Positions 1 to 9,067 of a stretch of 64,000 bases of DNA are shown in pieces (position 1 is the first letter of the stretch; the number at the start of each line of letters is the position of its first letter). The position numbers were made by a program, and so were the translations under genes. This stretch comes from Ignavibacteria bacterium. GTDB lineage: Bacteria; Bacteroidota; Ignavibacteria; Tepidaquicellales; Tepidaquicellaceae. The stretch covers positions 290,975 to 354,974 of the forward strand of contig JAQTLX010000002.1 in the NCBI GenBank assembly GCA_028714695.1, in the 5' to 3' direction. The notes below the pieces were generated by a model. That model was not told the origin of the DNA. It saw only the letters and a list, made by a program, of their open reading frames with translations, and ran no database searches.

Positions 1-133
1 TGAGTAATGAGTAATGAGTAATGAGTAATGAGTAATGAGTAATGAGTAATGAGTAATGAGTAATGAGTAATGAGTAATGAGTAATGAGTAATGAGTAATG
101 AGTAATGAGTAATGAGTAATGAGTAATGAGTAA
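1..133. repeat. Heptamer tandem array (TGAGTAA)19
   Basis: Nineteen perfect copies of TGAGTAA run from the first base of the window, so the array may extend further left. It is followed by AT-rich spacer, and at about 203-240 by a second short heptamer run (TTACTAA twice, then TTATTAA twice) that reaches the stop codon of the mutase gene. The unit is 7 bp, not a multiple of 3 in frame with any gene, and nothing suggests it is translated. It belongs to the same class as the arrays at 27396, 55487, 56120 and 60932. Confidence 0.97.
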
Positions 134-241
134 TTGGAATCGAGTTTATTTGATTAATCAAATATATTAATAATTGAAAATATACATTATTATATCTTGG
201 ATTATTTAATTACTAATTACTAATTATTAATTATTAATTGA

Positions 242-1888
242 CTAAAAGACCGCGCTCTCGTGGTACACTCCGAATATTTCCTTGAGTTCAGCGCACATCT
301 CGCCGAGTGTAACGTAATTTCTTGCGCAGTTGAGTATTTCAGGCATTAGATTTCTGCCGTCTTTTGCAGCGTTCATCAATCCTTTGATTGCACTACTTGC
401 ATTATATTTGTTCCGGGATTGTTTAAGTTCCTTAAGTCTCTTTACCTGCAGTTCCTCGACAGATTTTGAGATTTGAAGTATCGGTATATCAATCTGTTCG
501 TTCTCTTCAATGAAATCATTTACGCCGACAACTATTTTTCCTTTATTGTCGAGTTCTTTTTGAAATCTGTATGCAGCATTCGCAATTTCCTTCTGGAAGA
601 ATCCGTTTTCAATGCATTCTATTACGCCGCCTTGAGCGTCAATCATATTGAAATATTTTTCCGCTTCCGCTTCGATGTCATCAGTTAGTTTTTCGACATA
701 GTAACTTCCGCCAAGCGGATCTGCTACGTTTATCACTCCGTGCTCGTATGCTATAATTTGTTGTGTCCTTAATGCTATCTTTACGGCTTTGTCGGATGGT
801 AATGCAAGTGTCTCATCCATTGAATTTGTATGCAGACTCTGCGTTCCTCCTATTACCGCTGCAAGCGCTTCAATAGCGGTCCTGACAATGTTATTCTCCG
901 GCTGCTGGGCAGTTAGCGAGCATCCGGCAGTCTGTGTGTGGAATCTGAGCGTCCAACTTTTAGGATTTTTCGCGCCGTATTTGTTTTTCATTCTGTTTGC
1001 ATATATCCTTCTCGCGGCTCTGAATTTCGATATTTCTTCGAAGAAATCAAGATGCGAGTTGAAAAAGTAAGAAATTCTCGGAGCAAATGCATCAACATCC
1101 ATCCCTCTTTCAATACATGCTTCCACGTATGCGAATCCGTCAGCAAGTGTGAATGCAAGTTCCTGTGCGGCTGTCGACCCCGCCTCGCGGATATGATAAC
1201 CGCTTACACTGACAGGATTGAACTGCGGAACTTCGTTTGTGCAGTATTCTATCATATCGGTTATAATTCTCATCGATTCTTTAGGCGGATAGATAAATTC
1301 TTTCTGTGCTATATATTCTTTTAGTATATCATTTTGCAATGTACCTCTTAATTTATTAAACGGTACATTTTGTTTTTCACCCACGGCAAGATAGAATGCA
1401 AAAACCATCGCGGCAGGGGAGTTTATGGTCATCGAAGTCGAAACCCTGTCAAGCGGTATCCCGTTGAACAATAGTTCCATATCTGCAAGTGATGAAATCG
1501 ACACGCCGCAAATACCGACTTCGCCTTCTGATAAAGGTGCATCGGCATCCCATCCCATCAAGGTCGGCATATCGAAAGCCGTTGAAAGTCCCGTCTGTCC
1601 GTGCTCGAGCAGGTATTTGAATCTGTTGTTGGTGTCTTCCGGTGTTCCGAAACCTGCAAACTGCCTCATCGTCCAAATCTTGCCCCTGTACATATTGTTG
1701 TGTATTCCCCGTGTATAAGGGAATTCGCCGGGATAACCCAGTTTATCGTTGTAATTGAAATCTTTAATGTCTTCGGGTGTGTAACATATGTCGAGTTCTT
1801 TACCGCTGAGTGAAGTGAATTTCATTCCGTTGGTTTTGGAATTTCCGGCTTCTTCGGACCATTCTTTTTTGCTTTTGCTTTTCTTCAT
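242..1888 (-). CDS. Methylmalonyl-CoA mutase family, large (catalytic) subunit
   Basis: A 548-residue acyl-CoA mutase large subunit. The family uses adenosylcobalamin to rearrange methylmalonyl-CoA and succinyl-CoA, or related acyl-CoA pairs such as isobutyryl-CoA. Family motifs visible include YTRGIH near residue 58, GLSTAFDMPT near 100, and the substrate-region stretches RFHTQTAG and GGTQSLHTNS in the second half. The length matches separate alpha subunits: the protein ends after the TIM-barrel part, and the B12-binding DxHxxG domain is absent, so a small cobalamin-binding partner should lie elsewhere. The ATG follows a GGAG-like sequence. The substrate cannot be fixed from sequence; methylmalonyl-CoA is the default. 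An unusual hairpin lies in the leader (1915-1966). Confidence 0.93.
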   Translation of the reverse strand: MKKSKSKKEWSEEAGNSKTNGMKFTSLSGKELDICYTPEDIKDFNYNDKLGYPGEFPYTRGIHNNMYRGKIWTMRQFAGFGTPEDTNNRFKYLLEHGQTGLSTAFDMPTLMGWDADAPLSEGEVGICGVSISSLADMELLFNGIPLDRVSTSMTINSPAAMVFAFYLAVGEKQNVPFNKLRGTLQNDILKEYIAQKEFIYPPKESMRIITDMIEYCTNEVPQFNPVSVSGYHIREAGSTAAQELAFTLADGFAYVEACIERGMDVDAFAPRISYFFNSHLDFFEEISKFRAARRIYANRMKNKYGAKNPKSWTLRFHTQTAGCSLTAQQPENNIVRTAIEALAAVIGGTQSLHTNSMDETLALPSDKAVKIALRTQQIIAYEHGVINVADPLGGSYYVEKLTDDIEAEAEKYFNMIDAQGGVIECIENGFFQKEIANAAYRFQKELDNKGKIVVGVNDFIEENEQIDIPILQISKSVEELQVKRLKELKQSRNKYNASSAIKGLMNAAKDGRNLMPEILNCARNYVTLGEMCAELKEIFGVYHESAVF

Positions 1889-1914
1889 CTCCGTATTTTT
1901 TGTTTATATAATAA

Positions 1915-1966
1915 AAAGAGGTAATCGGGTGAACATTTACATGCCAGTAACCCCCGACACCTCTTT
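1915..1966 (-). promoter_or_regulatory. Leader hairpin upstream of the mutase gene
   Basis: On the minus strand an 8-bp stem (AAAGAGGT with ACCTCTTT) continues, after a small internal loop, into a 5-bp stem (TCGGG with CCCGA) and closes on a loop of about 23 nt. A run of five U residues follows directly. It ends about 27 nt before the mutase ATG. This is the shape of an attenuator or riboswitch expression platform. I do not recognise a known riboswitch; the conserved B12-box sequence is not visible. Confidence 0.45.
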
Positions 1967-2150
1967 GCTTAGGAGGAATAAAACTTTAATATTATAACAA
2001 TATTAAGCATTATAAAAGTTCACGCTCTTATGCAAATTCGATGAAATACTCGTATTCGGATTTATGTCATAGAAGTTAAATGAAACGCATTAAATAAAAT
2101 GTTTCAGGGAGGGCGCAGGGATATTAATTAAAATATTAACTGCCGGTTAT

Positions 2151-2184
2151 AAAAAAACGGCTGACCGACAGAATCAACCGTTTT
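2151..2184 (-). terminator. Intrinsic terminator of the 2210-3361 gene
   Basis: Read on the minus strand, an 11-bp stem (AAAACGGTTGA with TCAGCCGTTTT, one G-U pair) with a 9-nt loop is followed by seven T residues. It lies about 25 bp past the stop codon of the secreted protein gene. Confidence 0.8.
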
Positions 2185-2209
2185 AAATCAAAAGAAGAAT
2201 GTGAAAAAA

Positions 2210-3361
2210 TTACTTTATAAAACTCATTTTCTTTGTCAGTACTGTTTCTGTACCTTTAGAACTTGCCGTGAGCCTGTAGAAATAAATTCCTGAAGCGATT
2301 CCCTGAGGATTATAGTTAATTGTGTGCGAACCCGCCTTTTCAAACTGATTTTCCAGAACCGAGACTTCTCTTCCTGTCTCATCATAAAGAACTATCTTCA
2401 CTTTGCTGTCCTGCGGTAAATCAAAATCTATCTTTGTAGAAGGATTGAAAGGATTAGGATAATTCTGTGATAATGCGAAATTTTTCGGTGCCGCTATTTC
2501 TGCATCTGCATTCATATTATTGTAAGTGAAATTGCCGTTCAAATCCATCTGTTTCAGTCTGTATTGATATTTTCCTGTGTTTAATTTTCTGTCTTCATAA
2601 GTGTATTTTTGCATGTTATTCGAATTTCCCGAACCTTTTACGAATCCTACAGATGTCCATGTGTTTTCCGTAATGTTCTTTCTTTCGACTTCAAATCCGC
2701 TGTTGTTAATTTCCTGAGTCGTTGACCAGTTGAGCGTTACGTTCTGACCGTTAACTTTGTGCGTAAAACTTGCAAGCACAACCGGCAGAGGACTTTCAAG
2801 CAAATTTACCGGATCCGATAACTTTATATTGTTTATTTCAAAAGTGTTTGGTGAATTATTTGCATTAGCAAAAAGACCTGCCTGATTTGTTAAAGTTTTA
2901 ATAATAAGTGTCGCTGTCTTCGTATTATTAAGTATTATGAAATGTAGTCTTACTAATGTTCTGTAAGTCGTTTCTATATCGTATCCCATTGCATTGTTAT
3001 CATTGTTGACATCGGGTCCCGTTACGAAAATCCTTACCGCTTTTGTATCCCATTCTGAAATTGAATTCGAAGTTACATTATCTGAATAACCGTTTGATGA
3101 ACTTAAATTGCTTAACCAGTTGCTTCCGCTTGAGAATCTTATTGCGGTTGAATCGTATAATATGTCTGCATTTAATGATGCAAGTGTCTTTGCTGTCTGA
3201 AGATTTGTACCTTTCACCTGATAATCTACGACAAATTCGCCTCCGTTTTGACTGGAATTGGAAACAAGGGTGATTTTCTGATCTATTGTGGTCTGCTGAG
3301 CACTCAATGTGCACGTGATCGAGATTAGAACTACTGTTATTATTTGTCGTAAAGTTTTCAT
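2210..3361 (-). CDS. T9SS-exported protein with possible cohesin-like domain
   Basis: A 383-residue secreted protein. A signal peptide ends near residue 21 (LSAQ). Residues about 25-190 form a beta-rich domain whose pattern (LNADILYDSTAIRF, then a later strand RTLVRLHFIIL) resembles cohesin-type domains; this is a pattern match only. Residues about 192-290 look like the fibronectin-like module common in these bacteria (VTLNWSTTQEINNSGFEVER). The C-terminus is a type A T9SS sorting domain with NYPNPFNPSTKI and a final KKMSFIK. It should be secreted through T9SS and attached to or released from the outer surface. The next gene upstream encodes a dockerin-bearing protease, which makes a scaffold role worth testing. 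Confidence 0.85.
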   Translation of the reverse strand: MKTLRQIITVVLISITCTLSAQQTTIDQKITLVSNSSQNGGEFVVDYQVKGTNLQTAKTLASLNADILYDSTAIRFSSGSNWLSNLSSSNGYSDNVTSNSISEWDTKAVRIFVTGPDVNNDNNAMGYDIETTYRTLVRLHFIILNNTKTATLIIKTLTNQAGLFANANNSPNTFEINNIKLSDPVNLLESPLPVVLASFTHKVNGQNVTLNWSTTQEINNSGFEVERKNITENTWTSVGFVKGSGNSNNMQKYTYEDRKLNTGKYQYRLKQMDLNGNFTYNNMNADAEIAAPKNFALSQNYPNPFNPSTKIDFDLPQDSKVKIVLYDETGREVSVLENQFEKAGSHTINYNPQGIASGIYFYRLTASSKGTETVLTKKMSFIK

Positions 3362-3453
3362 TCTTATCTATTATTATTCAATATGCGTGCCATAAATAAA
3401 ACAGTAAATATATAACAATATCAGCGTTTTCAGTATATTCATACTTACAATTA

Positions 3454-3537
3454 TGAGAAGATATTCTCATAATGAGAATTATAATTTAGTCTTTTTTTAA
3501 AAGGATTTTCCGAAATATAAAAGTCTCATAATGAGAA
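3454..3537. promoter_or_regulatory. Operator-like cluster of TGAGAA inverted repeats
   Basis: TGAGAA at 3454, TTCTCA at 3464 and TGAGAA at 3473 are spaced about 10 bp apart, i.e. on one helix face. A further copy, TCTCATAATGAGA, is at 3524-3536. The block sits 90-175 bp upstream of the 2210-3361 gene. A nearly identical 18-bp copy occurs at 21018-21035 in the spacer before another T9SS gene. The spacing is reminiscent of a dimeric repressor such as the Fur family, but the regulator is unknown. Confidence 0.4.
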
Positions 3538-3602
3538 AATGCTTCGAATGGTGAAAATCGATGTATTACTATTATGTGATTATTTAAGGGGGAATAAAAC
3601 AA

Positions 3603-3625
3603 AAACACCCCTTTTGAGGGTGTTT
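3603..3625 (-). terminator. Intrinsic terminator of the protease gene
   Basis: AAACACCC and GGGTGTTT form an 8-bp stem around a 7-nt loop. On the minus strand a T-rich run follows. It lies about 50 bp past the stop of the 3674-6301 gene. The flanking bases could also let it work on the plus strand. Confidence 0.75.
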
Positions 3626-3673
3626 CCGTTTTGTCGTGAAGATTTACTTCTCTTTCTTCTAACCTTTAAAATA

Positions 3674-6301
3674 TTATTTTCTGATATGATTTCTGATTGA
3701 TTTTTTTGCAGGAGAGAAAATCTTAGTTGTTATGCCGAGTTTCTTATTCGGCGCTATAAGCATAAAGTCGTATGAAGTTACGTATCCGTCAAGATTAAAA
3801 TCACTCAATATATAACCGTATACGGCATTTATACTTGAAGTATTATATGCTTTGAAATCATCTTCATCAATATTACCGTCATAATCGGCATCTCCCGCAT
3901 ACATGCCGTATAAATTATCTTTGAGGCGTTTCATATCATTGCCAAAAACCATATCCGTACTGTAAGTGAAGTCATACAGATCTGGATTTGTGCACGCATA
4001 TATCTGGTAATTTGAGAGTATTGCTATATGATTTCTTTGTCTTATTATAACATAATAATAATCAGGTAGTATCCCAAAATCAAGCGGGATAAGGGTTTCG
4101 CCAGTTGCTGTTATTACCTGCCCGTCGTTTCTGAGCAAAGCAGCAGTTGTATCGATTGGAACAAAATTATAGTCAAGAACTTCTATCGATATCCAATCAA
4201 CAACATTTGCCGGCTGTCCCGAATAAATATAAGGCTTATGAGGTTTAAATATAAACGGAGTCTGATAATTGCTGAAAGAATCGGGCGGAGTGGAAGGCAG
4301 GAATCCTCTTGAGTTCAAATCGGTTTTCATTGTATCGGAACCGTCCGAATAAGCGCCGCTTAAGAATACTTTCAAATTAAGATAGATAGTCGATATTTCC
4401 TGATAATCCTGATAATCGTTATTGCTGTAAAGAGATGTATAAACCCTTGAGCCCGGATTAAATCCTGAATTTAGTTTGTACGGATGAACTGTACCTGTCC
4501 AGCCCGAATCAAGGTATGATGTATAATATCCATAGTTGTTTGAAACAACATTTCCGGGAAGCCCCTGCATCTGTATATTGCTCATTGCGCCTCCGTTGCC
4601 GTCATATAAATATCCGCTTATTGTGAATCCGGCATTAATCGGGGTGTTAGTCGATGAACTTACCTTATTATAGTCTACCGAATACGGCTGAATATTCCAT
4701 CCGTCTTTTGACAAATAAACCGTGCCTGACCAGCCATGATAAAGATTTACAACGACTTTTCCGCTTTCGTCAGAGTAAGGTTCTCCTACCATTCCGGAGA
4801 GCGTTACTCCTGAAACTCCAATATGTTGAATGGGGGATTTAACGTTTACCGATACTTGGTAAATTTTCTTTGCTGCGCTGAAATCCTTTGTTATATTTCC
4901 TGATGCATTATTGACGGCAAATGACGATGGTGCGAATTCGTATCCTTCTCTTGCAGGTGTAATAGTCCCGCTCCAGCCCGCAGGCACAAAGGCAGTGTAA
5001 CTGCCGTTATAGTCGGTTTTTATATTTTCGCTTAATCCTTGCAAGGTTACGCCGCTTATATTATCCCGTGTCTGAGAAGAAGAAATACTTCCGGAAATAC
5101 GGACATAATTTGTACTTGCGATATTTATTTTAAAGGCGTCTCTGTAGTCGGTAGTATTGTTTGCTGAATTATTATCTCCCGAAAGTATTATACCCACCCA
5201 GTAGTTTCCGGAGCCGAGCCCGGAAAGATTGATGTCGGTCGACTTTATTTTAATTGATTTCTTAGCGCTTATGTAGTCTGTAATATTTATTGTATTAAGC
5301 AACTGATCCGCGTTTGTTATTATCGAATCTGTTGAAAGATAAATTTTTGCTGTTGCCTGTTGATTAGTATAGTTCTGCGTCGAGTAATTATGTACGTAGA
5401 ATGAAATTGAATCTGGACTATTGCCCTGTTTTATCACTTTGGGGTAAACGCTGGTAACCATTGGTATTAGGTCAAAACCGGCCGGAGTATTATTAGTTAT
5501 AATCTTCGTTATGCCATCGTACTTATTTGCATTAATTTTATTGAACTTAATGCCTGAACTTAAAAGAATTCCGTATGTGATCGGGATGTTGTTTTGGAAA
5601 GTGAAAAGTCCGCTGCCGCTCATACCCACTATACCTGTCCGGAAAGAATAAGCGTATTCCGTTGTTATGTATTCAAGTTTGCCTTTCCAATTATAAAGCA
5701 ATTCACCGTCGTATAAACCCGCGGAAGGATAGGATGTATTATAAAAATTATTCTGACTTAAAAAGAAATCCTGATTGTTATTGTATCCGTATCCGCTCCA
5801 CCCGGTCAATGCGCCGATTGGTCTGTCCAGTTTAATTATCGCTATATCTGATTGTGTAGTAACACTATAGTTTGTTAAGATATAAACATATTCCGGATAT
5901 GCATAGCCAAAAGGAGAATCTCCCTGAGAATATGCCGGCATAATTTTCGTGTTACCGAATCCCTGATTAAGGGAAACAGCGTGACCCGCCGTTAAGACAT
6001 GATACGGGTCGATAAGTAATCCGGTAGTATTGCCGAATTTAACAGTGATGCGCCAGGGATATGCATTAGGGTCATTTACTATATCAAGCGGAAAGAATTG
6101 TCTCGAAGTATCCGACGAAAAGTTAACGGGCAGAAATCCAGCGTCTCCGTTTGTGTTATTTGAAGAGGCGGTAGAAATCAGGGTAAACGGAATTTGAGTA
6201 ACTGTGTTAGTGGCTATGCTATATTGATTCCACGTATTCTGCGCATAAGAAATACCGGAGATTAAACATAGAAATATTATTATTGTAATTATTTTATTCA
6301 T
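3674..6301 (-). CDS. Secreted trypsin-like serine protease with dockerin-like C-terminus
   Basis: An 875-residue exported protein with a signal peptide of about 20 residues (SGISYA then QN). Residues about 80-260 form a chymotrypsin-fold protease of the V8/glutamyl-endopeptidase kind: His107 in TAGHA, Asp152 in SDIAIIKL and Ser228 in GMSGSG form the expected triad. The middle (about 280-640) has beta-sandwich modules, including carboxypeptidase-regulatory-like repeats. Near the end two calcium-loop motifs, DADYDGNIDEDD and DFNLDGYVTSYD, match a type I dockerin. There is no NYPNPFNP sorting domain, unlike its neighbours. The protease may therefore reach the surface by another route or through a cohesin partner. 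Substrate unknown. Confidence 0.82.
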   Translation of the reverse strand: MNKIITIIIFLCLISGISYAQNTWNQYSIATNTVTQIPFTLISTASSNNTNGDAGFLPVNFSSDTSRQFFPLDIVNDPNAYPWRITVKFGNTTGLLIDPYHVLTAGHAVSLNQGFGNTKIMPAYSQGDSPFGYAYPEYVYILTNYSVTTQSDIAIIKLDRPIGALTGWSGYGYNNNQDFFLSQNNFYNTSYPSAGLYDGELLYNWKGKLEYITTEYAYSFRTGIVGMSGSGLFTFQNNIPITYGILLSSGIKFNKINANKYDGITKIITNNTPAGFDLIPMVTSVYPKVIKQGNSPDSISFYVHNYSTQNYTNQQATAKIYLSTDSIITNADQLLNTINITDYISAKKSIKIKSTDINLSGLGSGNYWVGIILSGDNNSANNTTDYRDAFKINIASTNYVRISGSISSSQTRDNISGVTLQGLSENIKTDYNGSYTAFVPAGWSGTITPAREGYEFAPSSFAVNNASGNITKDFSAAKKIYQVSVNVKSPIQHIGVSGVTLSGMVGEPYSDESGKVVVNLYHGWSGTVYLSKDGWNIQPYSVDYNKVSSSTNTPINAGFTISGYLYDGNGGAMSNIQMQGLPGNVVSNNYGYYTSYLDSGWTGTVHPYKLNSGFNPGSRVYTSLYSNNDYQDYQEISTIYLNLKVFLSGAYSDGSDTMKTDLNSRGFLPSTPPDSFSNYQTPFIFKPHKPYIYSGQPANVVDWISIEVLDYNFVPIDTTAALLRNDGQVITATGETLIPLDFGILPDYYYVIIRQRNHIAILSNYQIYACTNPDLYDFTYSTDMVFGNDMKRLKDNLYGMYAGDADYDGNIDEDDFKAYNTSSINAVYGYILSDFNLDGYVTSYDFMLIAPNKKLGITTKIFSPAKKSIRNHIRK

Positions 6302-6503
6302 TTTTGGCTATATGTCAATTATTAATCAATTAATGTGCCAGATGGTTTGTGGATTATTAAGGAAAAAAAGACCTTTGCGAAAATAATTGCTGAAAATATG
6401 TCTCAATATGATACGCTATTCTTAAATTGAAAAACGGAATTATTTCCATTCTATTTTGTTTATAAATTTTAAGACAATTGAAAACAATCAAAAACAGTAC
6501 TTT

Positions 6504-7142
6504 ATGTCGAAAAGACTTTTTGTATCTAACAGGGATGAATCGGTACGCCTTTTTAAAAACCCCGTTTTGGAGTATTTTTCGCACATTCATCCGGCAATGC
6601 CAATTATTGTTTACATACCTGTTGTGGCAATAATTCTATTTTTCGCTTATACCTATACAACGATAACTAATATTATTGCGTTCTTCGCGGGAGGAATTGT
6701 TTTGTGGTCATTATTCGAATATGTCTTTCACAGGTTCGTATTTCACTACAATCCTAAAACGGATTTCGGAAAGAGAATTCATTTTCTTTCGCATGGTGTC
6801 CATCATGATTATCCGCGTGACAGGACGCGTCTTGTTATGCCGCTGCTTGTAAGTGTACCGCTTGCGATAATTTTCTATTTTATTTTCTATTATGTATTCG
6901 GACCTGTTTTTTATTTGCCGATATTTGCAGGATTCATTTTCGGATATGTATGTTATGATTCAATTCATTACGCGACGCATCATATCAAGTTACCCGGAAA
7001 AGCGGGAAGTTATATCAAGGAATATCATCTGAAGCATCATTACGTAAATCCCGATTCTGCATACGGAGTTTCAAGTCCTCTCTGGGATTTTGTTTTTATG
7101 ACGGTTCCTATAAAGGCAGGAACGGGAAATGAAAATCAGTAA
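6504..7142 (+). CDS. Fatty acid hydroxylase / sterol desaturase family membrane protein
   Basis: An integral membrane di-iron enzyme of about 212 residues. Hydrophobic segments are followed by the histidine boxes HRFVFH, HGVHH, HYATHH and HLKHHY, which bind the two irons in this superfamily. Members hydroxylate lipid chains, for example the 2-position of ceramide fatty acids or carotenoid rings; the substrate here is unknown. The reading frame is open upstream to a TTG at 6456, but the ATG at 6504 (MSKRLF) begins nearer the first family-like residues, so I chose it. Neither start has a clear Shine-Dalgarno sequence. It is a lone plus-strand gene between minus-strand units. Confidence 0.85.
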   Translation: MSKRLFVSNRDESVRLFKNPVLEYFSHIHPAMPIIVYIPVVAIILFFAYTYTTITNIIAFFAGGIVLWSLFEYVFHRFVFHYNPKTDFGKRIHFLSHGVHHDYPRDRTRLVMPLLVSVPLAIIFYFIFYYVFGPVFYLPIFAGFIFGYVCYDSIHYATHHIKLPGKAGSYIKEYHLKHHYVNPDSAYGVSSPLWDFVFMTVPIKAGTGNENQ

Positions 7143-7231
7143 TAAATTAACAATTAGCGATTAGCAATAAACTGTTTTCGATTAGTAATTAATAATTGGC
7201 GGATGAGATTTAGATATTAATAGTATTTATT

Positions 7232-9067
7232 TTACGTTCTGGAAAATCGCTTATCAAGTTCGTCTGTTGTAAGCCTTATGACAGTAGGTCTGCCGTGAGG
7301 GCAGACATAAGGCATCTTGCAGCCGAATAGTGAATCAATCAGGTTTACCATTTCTTCCGTCTGCAGTCTTTCACCTGATTTTATTGCGCTTCTGCACGCG
7401 AATGATTTTGCGAGATTGTCGCGTTTATCGAGACTAAGTTTTATTTCGTACTCTTTGTATTGGTCGATTAATTCCTGAAAAATTTTACTCTCATTTCCCG
7501 GTTTTACGTCAGATGGTATTCCCGTAATGTCAACAATGTCGCCGGGCATGAACTTCAGCGCGAAACCCAGATTATGAATTTCATCTTCAAGTGATTTCGC
7601 TATTTGATAATCAATTTTTGTAAGCCGTACACTAATAGGAATCAGCAATTGCTGCGAGAATGCCGACTGTGAGTTCAGCATCATAACGGCTTTTTCATAT
7701 AATACTCTTTCATGCGCGGCATGCTGGTCTAAAATCATCAATCCCGTTTCGGTCTCGCACATGATATATTTGTTTTGGTACTGCCAGACGTTGAACCTGT
7801 CCTCATCGTTTCTTGTATGTTCGAAAATATCCGTTTGTTTCTCTTCCTTCTTAATTTCTTCCTGTCCCGGAAAATCCATAAAGACCCTGTCATCGTCTTT
7901 TTCTTCAACCGGTCTTGACGCCTGAAATATCGAATGTATGTTCGAACTCCTGTTAAGACTTCTGTCTGTAAATTTAAATCTGCTGAAATCCTTGTCCATA
8001 GGGGAGTTGGAGTGTGTATGCTCGAGGGATTCGGTTTCGCCCGAACGCGAACTACCAAATGACATGTCAAAAGACAGATTGCTGGTTCTTAATGTGTCTT
8101 TGACTGATTTTCTAATGAAACCGAACATTGCTCCTTCATCCTCGAATTTAACTTCGAGTTTCGAAGGGTGCACGTTCACGTCAACTTTTTGAGGGTCTAT
8201 TTCAATGAAGAGAAAGAAAGACGGATAATCTCCTTTTTCAATCAAATCATCGTAACCCGAATAAACAGCGTAATTTAGATTCTTGTTTGTGAAAAATCTT
8301 TTGTTAAGATAAAAGAACTGGTCCTGCCTCGTTTTCTTTGTGAATCCGGGTTTTGATACAAATCCGTTAAGTTTTACAAGCGAGTTCTCCGAAGAAATTA
8401 CAATCAATGAATCGGAAAAATCTTTTCCAAATAAACCTTCAAGCCTTAGTTGGAGTGTCGCGGGCTTCAAATCGAAAACTATTTCTTCGTTATTGTAGAA
8501 TCTGAATTCAATTGCAGGATTCGAGACGGCAAGCCTTACGAATGTATCGTATATGTGCCTGAATTCCGTCTGATTTGACTTCAGGAAATTTCTTCTTCCC
8601 GGAGTGTTGTAAAAAATATTTTTTACGGATATTGAAGTGCCGTCATCGATTATTGTCTTCGATACTTCCTTAACTTCGTTTCCTTCGATCCGCACAAGCG
8701 TTCCGACCTCATCGCTTCTTGTTTTGGTCTTAAGTTCAATCTGCGATATGGCTGCAATGGATGCAAGAGCCTCGCCCCTGAATCCGAGTGTTTGAATATT
8801 CTCAAGATCTTCGTATGTTGATATCTTGCTTGTGGAATGTCTTTGAAATGAAATAACAGCGTCATCCTCGTTCATGCCGCTGCCGTTATCTATCACCTGT
8901 ACAAGAGTTTTTCCAGCATCTTTTATCAATACGTAAATCTCAGTTGCGCCGGCATCGATTGAATTCTCAATCAATTCCTTTACGACCGATTCGGGTCTTC
9001 CTACAACTTCGCCCGCTGCTATTTTGTTGTATAACTGCTGTGGTAATATTTGTATCGTTTTATTCAA
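7232..9067 (-). CDS. mutL: DNA mismatch repair protein MutL
   Basis: MutL couples MutS mismatch recognition to strand cleavage. The N-terminal GHKL ATPase shows ENSIDAGATEI, DNGSGM and GFRGEALASI. The C-terminal domain carries the endonuclease signature DQHAAHERVLYE, with ACRSAIKSGE and CPHGRP, so it should be a nicking MutL as in bacteria lacking MutH. I place the start at a TTG (9065-9067) because it gives MNKTIQILP, the normal distance from NKIAAGEVV, and overlaps the previous stop by only 8 bp. An ATG at 9133 would add 22 residues and a 74-bp overlap. It is the last gene of an acyl-CoA dehydrogenase-ftsY-DUF421-mutL operon. Confidence 0.95.
   Translation of the reverse strand: MNKTIQILPQQLYNKIAAGEVVGRPESVVKELIENSIDAGATEIYVLIKDAGKTLVQVIDNGSGMNEDDAVISFQRHSTSKISTYEDLENIQTLGFRGEALASIAAISQIELKTKTRSDEVGTLVRIEGNEVKEVSKTIIDDGTSISVKNIFYNTPGRRNFLKSNQTEFRHIYDTFVRLAVSNPAIEFRFYNNEEIVFDLKPATLQLRLEGLFGKDFSDSLIVISSENSLVKLNGFVSKPGFTKKTRQDQFFYLNKRFFTNKNLNYAVYSGYDDLIEKGDYPSFFLFIEIDPQKVDVNVHPSKLEVKFEDEGAMFGFIRKSVKDTLRTSNLSFDMSFGSSRSGETESLEHTHSNSPMDKDFSRFKFTDRSLNRSSNIHSIFQASRPVEEKDDDRVFMDFPGQEEIKKEEKQTDIFEHTRNDEDRFNVWQYQNKYIMCETETGLMILDQHAAHERVLYEKAVMMLNSQSAFSQQLLIPISVRLTKIDYQIAKSLEDEIHNLGFALKFMPGDIVDITGIPSDVKPGNESKIFQELIDQYKEYEIKLSLDKRDNLAKSFACRSAIKSGERLQTEEMVNLIDSLFGCKMPYVCPHGRPTVIRLTTDELDKRFSRT

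Larger units (their letters stand above)
1889..2209. other. Intergenic spacer 1889-2209
   Basis: Spacer between the mutase gene and the next minus-strand gene. It holds the leader hairpin (1915-1966) and the terminator of the downstream-coordinate gene (2151-2184). Between them I see no ORF or repeat. Confidence 0.7.
3362..3673. other. Intergenic spacer 3362-3673
   Basis: Promoter region of the 2210-3361 gene and 3' end of the protease gene. It contains three TGAGAA/TTCTCA half-sites at 3454-3478, another palindromic copy at 3522-3537, and a terminator at 3603-3625. No ORF is apparent. Confidence 0.7.

Noticed and set aside
1889-2209. Cobalamin riboswitch before the mutase
   Set aside because: A hairpin is present, but the conserved B12-box sequence and long multi-stem layout are missing.
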